Assembly: GCA_025349905.2 (NCBI GenBank)
Contig: MU624671.1
Location: 1 to 32,678, forward strand
From: Blastocladiella britannica
Lineage: Eukaryota > Blastocladiomycota > Blastocladiomycetes > Blastocladiales > Blastocladiaceae
DNA length: 32,678 bases
Direction of reading: 5' to 3'
Shown piece by piece: positions 1 to 9,120 of the stretch; the first letter of the stretch is position 1; each line of letters opens with the position of its first letter. The position numbers and the translations under genes were made by a program. The notes beneath the pieces are model-generated. The model was not told the origin of the DNA, made no database searches, and saw only the letters and a list, made by a program, of their open reading frames with translations.

Positions 1-653
1 GGAAGCATTTGGTTGATCGAATTCATGATCTTGGACGACTGCCAGTCCTGGTACGCGGTGAACGACGCCTGGAGGAAGATGACGACGAAAATGGCCATGG
101 AAAGGGTCAAGTTGGCTGGGGCAGGGTTGGGCTCGCCAAGGGGCTCTGCAATGGCACATTTCATTGTGAGCAAGCTGGGTCCACTATGTTAAAGGATACA
201 AGACGCACTCCAAGAGATAAAGACGACAATGCCGGCAAACCACATGATGCCGGCAAACCCACCAAAGAGGTGCTCGGTGGCCTTGGCAAAGTAATTGGTC
301 GGGGGCGGCGAGATGGCGTTATTGCCAAACTTGGCGAGGCGGCGCGACACGACGTCAGGCTGGAGGCCCTGATCCACCGTGGTCGCAAAGCGGAGCTCGA
401 GCTCGTGTTGAGTCAGCTTGTGGATATCGTCGTTCTCGTCGGATGAGGAGGCGCCGTGTTTGTTGTTCTTGGATTTCTTGGTCAGGGTGTACTCTTGCGT
501 GAGCGTGCGGTAGCCCAGGCGCAGTGCGACGACATCGCTGTCGACAGTAGGAGTTGCAATGGAGATGGACTTGTTCAGGTGGTCGTGCTCGCCGCCGGTC
601 TCGGGGGCGACGGCACCATGAATGACCAAGGCAGAGGAAGATGCGGAAGCCAT
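1..653 (-). CDS. P2C (Na,K-ATPase-type) P-type ATPase alpha subunit, N-terminal part, cut by window edge
   Basis: Modelled exons on the minus strand: 653-209 and 145 to the window edge, with a 63-nt intron 208-146 (donor GTGCGT, acceptor TTGCAG). The protein starts at the ATG at 653. A cytosolic N-terminus is followed by a cation-ATPase N-domain (around HKLTQHELELRF, then GLQPDVVSRRLAKFGNNAISPPP) and the first membrane segment (LFGGFAGIMWFAGIVVFISW). After the intron a second hydrophobic segment ends in QDWQSSKIMNSINQMLP. The LFGGF and SSKIM landmarks are typical of Na,K/H,K-ATPase alpha chains (P2C), not of the fungal Pma1 proton pump. Such pumps exchange cations across the plasma membrane using an aspartyl-phosphate intermediate. 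The DKTG site and the rest of the pump lie outside the window, so ion specificity cannot be judged. P2C ATPases are known from Blastocladiella. The family is secure; the exact intron donor is inferred. Confidence 0.85.
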
Positions 654-790
654 GGGTTCTGACTTTTGAATGCGATGAGGATGTCTCTCTTCCTTGCACT
701 GGCCGAGGGACGTGCGATCGCTATTTGAAGTGCCTTCAATGGACCATGCTCGCTCTGAGACGACGGGGACCGGTCCCCACTTTCATTTTA

Positions 791-813
791 AAAAAAAGAG
801 GGTCTCTTTTTTT
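791..813. repeat. Perfect 10-bp inverted repeat with 3-nt loop
   Basis: AAAAAAAGAG, spacer GGT, then CTCTTTTTTT: a perfect hairpin in either strand. It lies about 140 bp upstream of the ATPase start codon, in its likely promoter or 5' UTR. It could be a transcript hairpin, a rigid A/T promoter element, or chance within an A/T-rich stretch. Confidence 0.6.
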
Positions 814-1052
814 ATTATTTCTTTCCTTTCACGCCCAAGCAAATGCCCAGTACAGTGCAGCACGGCGAGGAGCCACCGTTGTACAAGACAGGGTACATGG
901 TTGCTTTAACTTTTGTGTGGGATCCAACACGTGGCTTGCCCAGAGGGACCATGCCCCTTTTGTCCGTATCAATCTATCCTTGGTCGAAACGAGGGGCCGT
1001 AGCCTGAAACCAGTCAAGTATGCGCTGCATGGGCAGTACTGGCTTGGGAATT

Positions 1053-1067
1053 CCATGCAATGCATGG
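1053..1067. repeat. 15-bp dyad CCATGCA-A-TGCATGG
   Basis: Two perfect 7-bp half sites around one central base, in the divergent promoter of the ATPase and glycine decarboxylase genes. A related TGCATGGG sits about 35 bp to the left (near 1026). The symmetry suits a dimeric transcription-factor site, but no factor is assigned. Confidence 0.35.
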
Positions 1068-1350
1068 GTAATTGTGAAGTATACTCGGACAAAATCGGAC
1101 GCGTTGTTGGCAATTGAAGGAGAATCTCGGATCGTGACTTCCATCTCCTGCTGGCCGTCCAACTTGTCCTCGCCTCGCGTCTCTCTCTCGATACACTGCA
1201 GCGAGGATCACCAATAGCCTTTCTTTGGTTGTTTTCCTTGCAAAATACACTTTTTCTTGTAAGTGATCGCCACACGCTCTTACTTCACGCTTCTTGTGCC
1301 CGGTTCCCATCTTACTCCACCCCCCACGTACATATAAAGGAAAAAAAAAA

Positions 1351-4300
1351 ATGCAGGCACTTTCGCTCATGACCCGCCGGACGATGCTCGGCGCACCAAT
1401 GGTGCTGCGTCGCGTCGCCACCACTGCGACTGTCTCCCGCCCATTGATGGCGCGCCTCCAGTCCACTGCAGCCGCCGCCACGTCGCTTGCACGTGCCCCG
1501 GCATCGGTCTCTCCCCTCGACACGTTCGAGCGCCGCCACAATGGCCCGACGACCACCGGCGACGTGCAGCACATGCTCAAGACGATTGGCTGCCTCAGCT
1601 TTGAGGACCTCGTGGCCAAGGCTGTTCCCCAGTCCATCACGCGCACCGAGCCGCTGGCTCTCGGCGACGCGCGCACCGAGTCCGAGCTGCTGGAGGATCT
1701 GCGTGAAATCGCAGACAAGAACGCGCTCCTTAAGAACTACATTGGCCAGGGGTACTACGGCACCAAGGTCCCGGCCGTGATCCAGCGCAACATTCTGGAG
1801 AACCCCGGGTGGTACACGCAGTACACTCCCTGTACGTTTAACTCTTTTTTTTCTTCATGTGGGATGGAAGGATGGAACAACGGATGATCTCCTTTGCCGC
1901 CCCAACCACCCACCACCCAACGCCGGGTCACATCTGCGTGCTTGCATTGGATGAAACGCTAATATCATTTTGTAATAGACCAGCCCGAGATTGCCCAGGG
2001 CCGCCTTGAGTCGCTGCTCAACTTCCAGACCATGATCACGGATCTCACGGGGATGGCGATCGCCAACGCGTCGTTGCTCGACGAGGGAACCGCCGCCGCG
2101 GAGGCCATGCTTGCCTCGTGGTCGGCTGTCAAGCGTGCGCGTGGTACCTACTTTGTCGACAGTAACGTCTTTGAGCAGACCAAGGCAGTCCTGCAGACGC
2201 GTGCCGAAGGTGTGGGAATCAAGGTTGTGGTTGGAGACTATGCCTCGTTCGACTTTGAATCCATCAAGGGCGATCTAATTGGTGTGCTTGTCCAGGTACT
2301 TGCCATTTTTCTGTCACTGCCCAACCCCTGTTGCTCACATCGGCATATAAAAAAATGCAACAGTACCCTGCAGCAAACGGCACCATCAACAATTACCGCA
2401 GCTTCACGGAAAAGATCCACGGCTATAAGGCCCAGGTTGCCGTGGCCGCCGACCTGCTGTCGCTGACCCTTCTCACTCCGCCGGGTGAGTGGGGAGCTGA
2501 TATCGTTGTTGGCTCTGCTCAGCGCTTTGGCGTTCCGCTCGGCTACGGAGGTCCCCACGCCGCGTTCTTTGCGTGCTCGGACGCGCACAAGCGGCGCATG
2601 CCCGGGCGACTTGTGGGCGTGTCGCGCGATGCGGAAGGCCAGCTTGCGTACCGCCTCGCCCTGGGTGTCCGCGAGCAGCACATTCGCCGCGAGAAGGCCA
2701 CGTCCAACATTTGCACCGCGCAAGCCCTGCTCGCCAACATGGCAGCCATGTACGCGGTCTACCACGGCCCCGAGGGCCTTCGCGCGATTGCAAGCCGCGT
2801 GCACACCCTGACGCAGGCGCTTGCGGCCGGCGTCGAGAGTACCACCGGCATGACGGTCCTCAACAAGGCGTCCTTCTTTGATACTCTCACGATTGCCGCA
2901 CCGCGCGGCGATGCTGACCAGCTTGTCAAGGCTGCCGAGGCACACGGGATCAACATTGCCCCGAGTATCTGCGGCCGCAATGTCCACATTTCCTTGGACG
3001 AGACGACCACCCCCGCGGACGTGGACGAGCTTGTCGCCGTGTTGGTCAATGCGTCCCCAAAAGCGCAGTACCTCGCCACCACCATGCGCGTCCCCACCGA
3101 GCTGCCGTTCTCCGCGGCTGCATTCGTTGCGTCGGCCGAGGCCCAGTCTGTCGCGACGTCGGCGCTCCCTGCCGCACTGCACCGCACCTCTGCGTACCTG
3201 ACGCACCCGGTCTTCTCGCGCTACCACTCGGAGACGGAGATGCTGCGGTACATTCGCCACCTCGAGTCCAAGGACCTGTCGCTCGCACAGGCTATGATTC
3301 CGCTCGGCTCGTGCACGATGAAGCTGAATGGCACCGTTGAGATGATCCCAGTCACCTGGCCCGAGTTTGGCAACGTTCACCCGTTCGCGCCCGCCCACCA
3401 GGCCCGCGGCTACGCGCAGCTGGTGCAGGAGCTCGAGTACGCGCTTGCCGAGTGCACCGGGTTCGACTCTGTGTCGCTGCAGCCCAACTCGGGTGCGCAG
3501 GGCGAGTACGCCGGTCTCCGTGTGATCCGTGCGTACCACGCATCCCGCGGCGAGGCGCATCGCGACGTGTGCCTTATCCCCGTGTCGGCACATGGCACCA
3601 ACCCCGCTTCGGCCGCCATGGCCGGCATGCGCGTGGTTGCGGTTGCTTGCGATGGCAAGGGCAACCTGGACCTCGCGGATCTTCGCGAGAAGGCGGCCAA
3701 GCACGCTGACAAGCTCGCCGCCGTTATGGTGACGTATCCCTCGACCTTTGGTGTCTTTGGTTCGTCTTTCGCTTTTTTTTTTTCTGAATTTTCCTCATCT
3801 CACATCTTTTGAACAGAGGACGGCATCAAGGAGATTTGCGACGTGATCCACAAGAACGGCGGTCAAGTGTACCTTGACGGAGCCAACCTCAACGCTCAGA
3901 TTGGTTCGTTCAATTTTCAACTTTTAATGCTGTACATGTGAACGAAAGTTTCCTCACCCAATAATTTAATCAGGCATCTGCCGCCCTGGTGACTACGGAG
4001 CCGACGTGTGCCACTTGAACTTGCACAAGACCTTCTGTACGTTATTCCTCTCACGATTCTCTCTCCATCCTCATAAAAAAAAATAACTGACAAATACAAC
4101 AAAAGGCATCCCGCACGGTGGTGGCGGCCCCGGAGTTGGCCCCATTGGTGTCGGCGCCCATCTGGCTCCCTTCCTTCCCGCCCACCCGCACGCAGAGTAC
4201 GCCAACAAGTGCGGTGGCGAGCCCGGCAAGGCGCTCGGTCCCGTCTCGGCGGCGCCGTACGGCTCGGCCTCGATTCTGCCCATTTCGTGGGCCTACATCA

Positions 4301-4875
4301 AGCTGATGGGAGCGCAGGGACTCCGCCGCGCGACCGAGACGGCGATTCTCAACGCCAACTACCTCAAGGCCCGCCTCGAGGGACCCTACGAGATTCTGTA
4401 CACTAACGACAAGGGCATGTGCGCGCACGAGTTCATTTTGGACGTGCGTCCGTTCGCGGCGACTGCGGGCATCCAGGCGGTGGATATCGCCAAGCGGCTG
4501 CACGACTACGGGTTCCACTCGCCCACCATGTCGTGGCCGGTCGCGAACACGCTGATGGTGGAGCCGACCGAGTCCGAGTCGCTTCGCGAGCTGGACCGGT
4601 TTGCCGACGCCATGCTGGCGATTCGCGAGGAAATCACCAAGGTGGAGCGTGGGCAGTGGCCTCGCGAGAATAACCCGCTGGTCAAGGCGCCGCACCCGGC
4701 TTCGGTCGTTGTTTCCAGCAACTGGGACCGCCCATACTCGCGCGAGGTGGCCGCATTCCCCGTTAAGGGATTGCTGGAGCGCAAGTTCTGGCCCACGATT
4801 TCGCGTGTGGACGACGTCTTTGGCGACAAGAACCTGCAGTGCAGCTGCCCGAGCGTCGAGGAGATGGCCGAGTAA
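1351..4875 (+). CDS. GCV2: Glycine dehydrogenase (decarboxylating), mitochondrial; glycine cleavage system P protein
   Basis: Six exons: 1351-1831, 1979-2295, 2364-3759, 3817-3903, 3974-4036, 4106-4875, giving 1037 residues, the usual length for a fused eukaryotic P protein. The enzyme uses pyridoxal phosphate to decarboxylate glycine and passes the aminomethyl group to lipoyl-H protein in the mitochondrial matrix. Residues 1 to about 45 are rich in Arg, Ser and Ala without acidic residues, as expected of a presequence. The mature start ([10 protein letters not shown]), the N-half motif [19 protein letters not shown] and the Gly-rich loop near the PLP site ([14 protein letters not shown]) are all present. 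The predicted PLP lysine is about Lys779. The ATG follows a run of ten A; an in-frame alternative start upstream is non-ATG and lacks support. All intron phases agree with family alignment. It is convergent with an ammonium transporter 98 bp downstream. Yeast calls this gene GCV2, animals GLDC. Confidence 0.97.
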
Positions 4876-4973
4876 CCTTTATTATTTACTCGTGGACTGA
4901 ATTACATATACTTTATTTGCATTTGATATGATACGCTCATGCGGCGGCTGGAGCAATGTGGATAAAAGATCAT

Positions 4974-6498
4974 TTATGCAACACTCAACATCATCGACTT
5001 GGGTGGATATAAAGGAGGAGGAAGTGGCGGCGAGGTGGTGATGCTGACATTCTGAGCGCTAGTCGACTGGAGCAGCAAGCGACTCCTTCGCTCGACGCTG
5101 GCCGAAATGCGTATGCCAACGACATCCATGGTGTACTCGCCCATTTGCGAGTGATCCACGCCGAGCTCTTCGTCTTCTTCTGATGCGCGGAGCGAGAGCC
5201 CGGCCTTGGCCATCAAGAACGCGATCAAGTACGTGACAAGGAAGGACCAGCAAATGACGGTGGCGATGGCAACCAGCTGGTACACAATCAACACCGGATT
5301 GCCCGAGACGGCTCCGCCCTTTTCCTCTGCTCCGTCGTCCATGCTGATGATTTCGCGGTCTGCGAAAATACCAGTCAGCAGACAGCCAATGGCGCCGCCG
5401 ACACCATGAATGCCAAACACGTCGAGGGTGTCGTCGTACCCGAGCTTGTGCTTGATGCGAGCGGAATGGTTGCACACAAAGGCGCCAGCAAAGCTAATGG
5501 CAAGAGAGGCGGCGGGCCCAACGTAGCCGCATGCAGGAGTTATGGCGACCAGGCCGGCCACGACACCGGAACAGAAACCCACTGCCGATACGCGGCGATC
5601 GCGGATATAGTTGATCAACATCCACGTCAGCCCTCCAGTACTGGCTGCCAGATTGGTCACCAGGACGGTCATGGCAGCGCGGGCATTGGCCGAGCCCTCT
5701 GAGCCGCCGTTAAAGCCGTTCCAGCCAAACCACAGCATCGCGGTGCCAAGCATGACGTTTGAAATCGAGTGCGGCATATGGGGCTCGTCGGAAGAGCGGC
5801 GTTTCCCGCAGAATTGGGCGAGAGCCAGTCCCGACACCCCGGAGGAGAGGTGGACGGCGAGCCCGCCGGCAAAATCCAAAGCGCCGAATTTAGAGAGCCA
5901 GCCATTGACTCCCCATGCCCAATACGCAATTGGATCGTACACGATTGTTGTCCAAACCAAGATGAAGGCACACATTGGGATCATGTTAAACCTTTATTTA
6001 CCCAGAAGAAATTGGTGAGACGGCCAGCAGAGTTATACAAGGTGGAATGGGATACCAACCGTTCCGCAATTGCGCCAATCACCAAAGCAGGCGTAATGGC
6101 AGCAAACATCAATTGATAGACACAGGTCACAACCGCCGGTAAAGTAGAGGAAGTTGCCAAGTGCCTTCCCACCAAGCCCTGCAAAAAGGCATACCTGCCG
6201 TCGCCAATGAATCCGTTGGTCGCGGTCGGTGAAAACACGAGCGAAAAGCCAATCGCAAACCACTGCAAAGAGACGATCGCCAGTGACACGATGGAAATGA
6301 GAATCAGCGACAGCGCGTTCTTGTCGCGCGCCATGCCCGAGTAAAAGTAGCCTAATGCTCGGATCCGACATTGATTTGCGTCAAATATCTGGTGGAATAG
6401 TTTTGGGAATGCCGCATACCAACGCCAGGAACCATAAAGAGCACCAGTGCTGTCGACACGAGCATGTACCCCACATCGCCAGATTGCGCGTCGGGCAT
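4974..6498 (-). CDS. Ammonium transporter (Amt/Mep family), copy 1
   Basis: Exons on the minus strand: 6498-6420, 6351-6060, 5991-4974; 462 residues. Amt/Mep proteins are trimeric membrane channels for ammonium uptake with about 11 membrane segments. Landmarks: YFYSGMARDKNALSL after TM1, WTTIVYDPIAYWAWG, DFAGGLAVHLSSG with the first pore histidine, LWFGWNGFNGGSEGSANARA, and DVFGIHGVGGAIG with the second pore histidine. The cytosolic tail carries DHSQMGEYTMD and a Pro/Ser-rich extension not found in copy 2. The stop codon that seems to truncate the frame after VNKGLT lies inside intron 2, which ends ATAAAG; splicing restores RFNMIPM. Intron 2 has an atypical donor, GTTGGT. Both introns occur at the same positions and phases as in copy 2, showing tandem duplication. 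The start ATG (MPDAQSGDVG) gives a short N-terminus like copy 2. Confidence 0.93.
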
Positions 6499-6668
6499 TG
6501 TTTTATCGGGAATTGGGTGCTGTGCAACACAATATGCGTGTAAAATCAAGAAGTCATCTTGGATCTAGTCCGAATTATTACATGTCCCTACCAAATAATG
6601 CGACCAAGTACTTAAAAAAACAACGAGTTTGTATTTATTTCACTGCATCAAACGACATCAAGGCAAAG

Positions 6669-8142
6669 TTACGCCGTCGCGCCATTCAGTGGCACCTGGG
6701 ACATTTGCAGATCGCGCGAGTGGGTACGCTTGAACTCGACGCTGGCCGAGATGCGCGCGCCAACCACATCCATGGTGTACTCGCCCATTTGCGAGTGATC
6801 CACACCCATATCCTCGTCCTCCTCCGACGCGCGAAGCGAGAGGCCGATCTTGGACATGACGAAGGCAATCAGGTACGTCACGACAAATGACCAGCTGATG
6901 GCGGCACCAATCGACGCCATTTGGTACAGAATCAGGGTTGGGTTGCCCGAAATGGCACCGCCGTCCTTGACGGTGCCGTCGAGACCAATAAAGTACTTTT
7001 GGGCAAAGATGCCGGTCAAGAAATTACCAATGGCACCGCCGACACCGTGAATGCCAAACACGTCCAGCGTGTCGTCAAAGCCCAGCGAGTGCTTCATGCG
7101 CGAGGACATGTTGCAGACGGCTGCGCCAATGAAGCCGATCGCCAGAGACGCCGCCGGGCCAACGTAGCCACAGCCGGGGGTGATGGCGACCAGACCAGCA
7201 ACGACACCCGAGCAGAACCCAAGGGCAGACACGCGGCGATCGCGAATGTAGTCAATGATCAACCACGTCATGCCGCCAATGCTGGCCGCGAGGTTGGTGG
7301 TCATGAAGGTCACTGCGGCGCGTGCGTTGGCCGAGCCCTCTGAGCCGCCGTTGAAGCCGTTCCAGCCAAACCACAGGAGCGACGTGCCCAGCACGACGTT
7401 GGAGATCGAGTGCGGCACATGGGGCTCGTCAGAGGGACGACGCTTGCCACATGCGAGTGCGAGCGCCAAGCCACTAAAGCCCGACGCCATGTGCACAGGA
7501 GTGCCACCGGCAAAGTCCAAGGCGCCGAGCTTGTTGAGCCAGCCGTTGGCGCCCCATGTCCAGTAGGCGATTGGATCGTACACGATGGTAGTCCACACCA
7601 AGATGAAAACGCACATGGGAATGAGGTTGAAACTTTTTGAGATTATTTTTTGTGTCAGAAGCATGTACCAAAAATGAAAAAAATGATAAGCATACCGCTC
7701 AGCAACCGATCCGATCGCCAGCGCGGGGGTGATGGCGGCAAACATCATTTGGAAGACGCAGTACGCCATGGCGGGAAGGACCGCCGACACATCCTGCCCG
7801 TCGGCAACGCCTTGTAGGAACAAGTACTTGCCGTCGCCAATGAACCCGTTGGTGGCGTCGGGGGAGAAGGCTAGCGAGAATCCAATCACAAACCACTGCA
7901 GCGAGACGATCGCCAGTGACACGATGGAAATGAGAATCAGCGACAGCGCGTTCTTGTCGCGCGCCATGCCCGAGTAAAAGTAACCTGTCGTATTTCATTC
8001 ATTTTTTAGTTATATCTTTTGGTATGAGATGGAATTACAATTAGGACATACCGAGGCCTGGAATCATGATAAGCACCAGTGCAGTCGACATGAGCACGAA
8101 CGAAACATCCCCCGAGTTCGGAGGGGGGAGTACTGTCGACAT
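6669..8142 (-). CDS. Ammonium transporter (Amt/Mep family), copy 2
   Basis: Exons on the minus strand: 8142-8052, 7984-7696, 7632-6669; 447 residues. It is a tandem paralogue of copy 1, 170 bp apart in the same orientation, with identical intron positions and phases. It keeps the channel signatures: SGMARDKNALSL, YDPIAYWTWG, DFAGGTPVHMASG (His about 174), LWFGWNGFNGG and GIHGVGG (His about 320), so it should be a working plasma-membrane ammonium channel. Intron 2 (7695-7633) is 63 nt with no in-frame stop, so an unspliced reading frame stays open. Family alignment and the GTATGC...AAAAAG borders argue that it is removed. Which copy, if either, acts as a sensor (as Mep2 does in yeast) cannot be told from the sequence. 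Confidence 0.94.
7633..7695 (-). other. 63-nt stop-free, in-frame intron of ammonium transporter copy 2
   Basis: Donor GTATGC at 7695, acceptor AAAAAG at 7633. The length is a multiple of three and there is no stop, so retention would insert 21 residues rich in aromatics (YAYHFFHFWYML...) just after the VAER motif at the end of a membrane segment. The same position in copy 1 holds a 68-nt intron with stops, which supports it being an intron rather than exon. Confidence 0.75.
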
Positions 8143-8160
8143 TTCTTTGGGTGTGTGGAG

Positions 8161-8184
8161 TTGGAGTTGGAGTTGGAGTTGGAG
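8161..8184. repeat. (TTGGAG)4 hexanucleotide microsatellite
   Basis: Four perfect TTGGAG units preceded by one degenerate unit (GTGGAG), 20-40 bp upstream of the start codon of ammonium transporter copy 2, in its 5' UTR or core promoter. On the transcript strand it reads CTCCAA repeats. The rest of the 285-bp gap to RPC9 shows no other clear element. Confidence 0.85.
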
Positions 8185-8427
8185 CGTTAGAGTATGAAGG
8201 ATCGAGTGTGAGCCGCTCACGAAACGAACGAAATAGTAACAGTATGGATCTTGTCTATCAAGAGAGGAGGCGCCCTCGAGCTACTTGTAGCTTTGAATTC
8301 CTTTAAGCGTGTGCTGCTTCGAGGGAGACAAAGTTGGAAATGAAAAGGTTCATTTTTTCACCTGACGATGGCTGAGCTCGACTGTTATCGCTGTGAAAAT
8401 ATGAATGATAGGCATCATCACACGAAT

Positions 8428-9084
8428 TTATTCAACTTCCATGCCCTCCTCGTCCTCTGCTTCGGAGGGAAGCGGAAGAGTGGAATTCAGGACCTCCAGA
8501 ATCGCGTCCTGGTCCGCAGCCGAAAACCGCTCGTCGGCTTCCTCGATACACTATCGTTTTTTTAATGTATATTTTGCGCATGACAGGCTCGGGTTAATCG
8601 CGTTGGCTCATTCAAGTCATTTGGCTTCCCCCGCGCTCCGGGTCCGCCGCAGGAGAGCACAGTGGGTCCTGTCCAATGAAAAATGATAAAATGGGAACGA
8701 ACCGTATGCAAGCAAACGTGGTTGTGTGGGCGCGTATTAAGGAGCATCAGCTTTTCGCCCTTGAGCAGGCTAAAGCGCTGGATGCCCTGCATGAACGCAG
8801 TGACCTGGTCGCTCGTCCAGAGCGCGACGCGTCCATTTGTGCGCAGCAGGTATTGGCGCACCTGTCCGTATTTATTGGTGGTTGGCTATGCGTAATTTTT
8901 ACGATCGTATAAAAAAATGTACCTCGCGCTCAATGGCCGTCTCCATTTTTGGCTTTCGCGCGTTTTTTGATGCGCGGGGGCCCGCCGCGGCATACCGTGC
9001 CTTGGCCGCCTCGTACTTGGCGCCGAGCAGCTCGTGCACCTCGAAATCAGACAACAGCGCCAATTGCGAATTTGTGCATTCCAT
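8428..9084 (-). CDS. RPC17: DNA-directed RNA polymerase III subunit RPC9 (CRCP / Rpc17)
   Basis: Exons on the minus strand: 9084-8923, 8861-8703, 8550-8428; 147 residues, the usual size. RPC9 pairs with RPC8 to form the stalk of RNA polymerase III, counterpart of Rpb4/Rpb7, and helps initiation at tRNA and 5S genes. The N-terminal pattern MECTNSQLALLSDFEVHELL matches the family's 'NxALLSNYEVxxLL' start. Exon 2 carries the Rpb4 core ending QGIQRFSLLKGEKLMLLNTRP, and exon 3 the CIEEADERFSAADQDAILEVL helix, then an acidic tail. Intron 2 is long for this locus (152 nt); its borders (GTTCGT...GATAG) were chosen because they give exact spacing to the family between NTRP and IEEADERF. Only 36 bp separate its ATG from the stop codon of the upstream gene on the same strand. 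Confidence 0.88.
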
Positions 9085-9120
9085 TTTAAATAAATTACGA
9101 AAAAAAGGGAAAAAAAAATT

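Larger units (their letters stand above)
654..1350. promoter_or_regulatory. Divergent intergenic region between the P2C ATPase and glycine decarboxylase
   Basis: This 697-bp stretch separates two divergently transcribed genes and should hold both promoters and 5' UTRs. No convincing gene is seen; open frames here are short and match no family I recognise. Visible structure: a perfect A/T-rich hairpin (791-813), a 15-bp dyad (1053-1067), pyrimidine-rich stretches, and a run of ten A directly before the decarboxylase ATG. No defined TATA box is claimed. Confidence 0.5.

Noticed and set aside
829..1275. 148-codon minus-strand open frame in the ATPase/GCV2 intergenic region
   Set aside because: No domain, mixed composition, and it occupies the expected promoter and 5' UTR region.
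2238..3704. 488-codon open frame on the minus strand opposite glycine decarboxylase
   Set aside because: It is antisense to a clear conserved enzyme, crosses its intron 2, and has Arg/Gly/His-rich composition typical of a shadow of GC-rich codons.
5981..6060. Ammonium transporter copy 1 as a pseudogene because of a stop after VNKGLT
   Set aside because: The stop lies within a 68-nt intron at the same position as in copy 2; splicing gives an intact 462-aa protein in frame.
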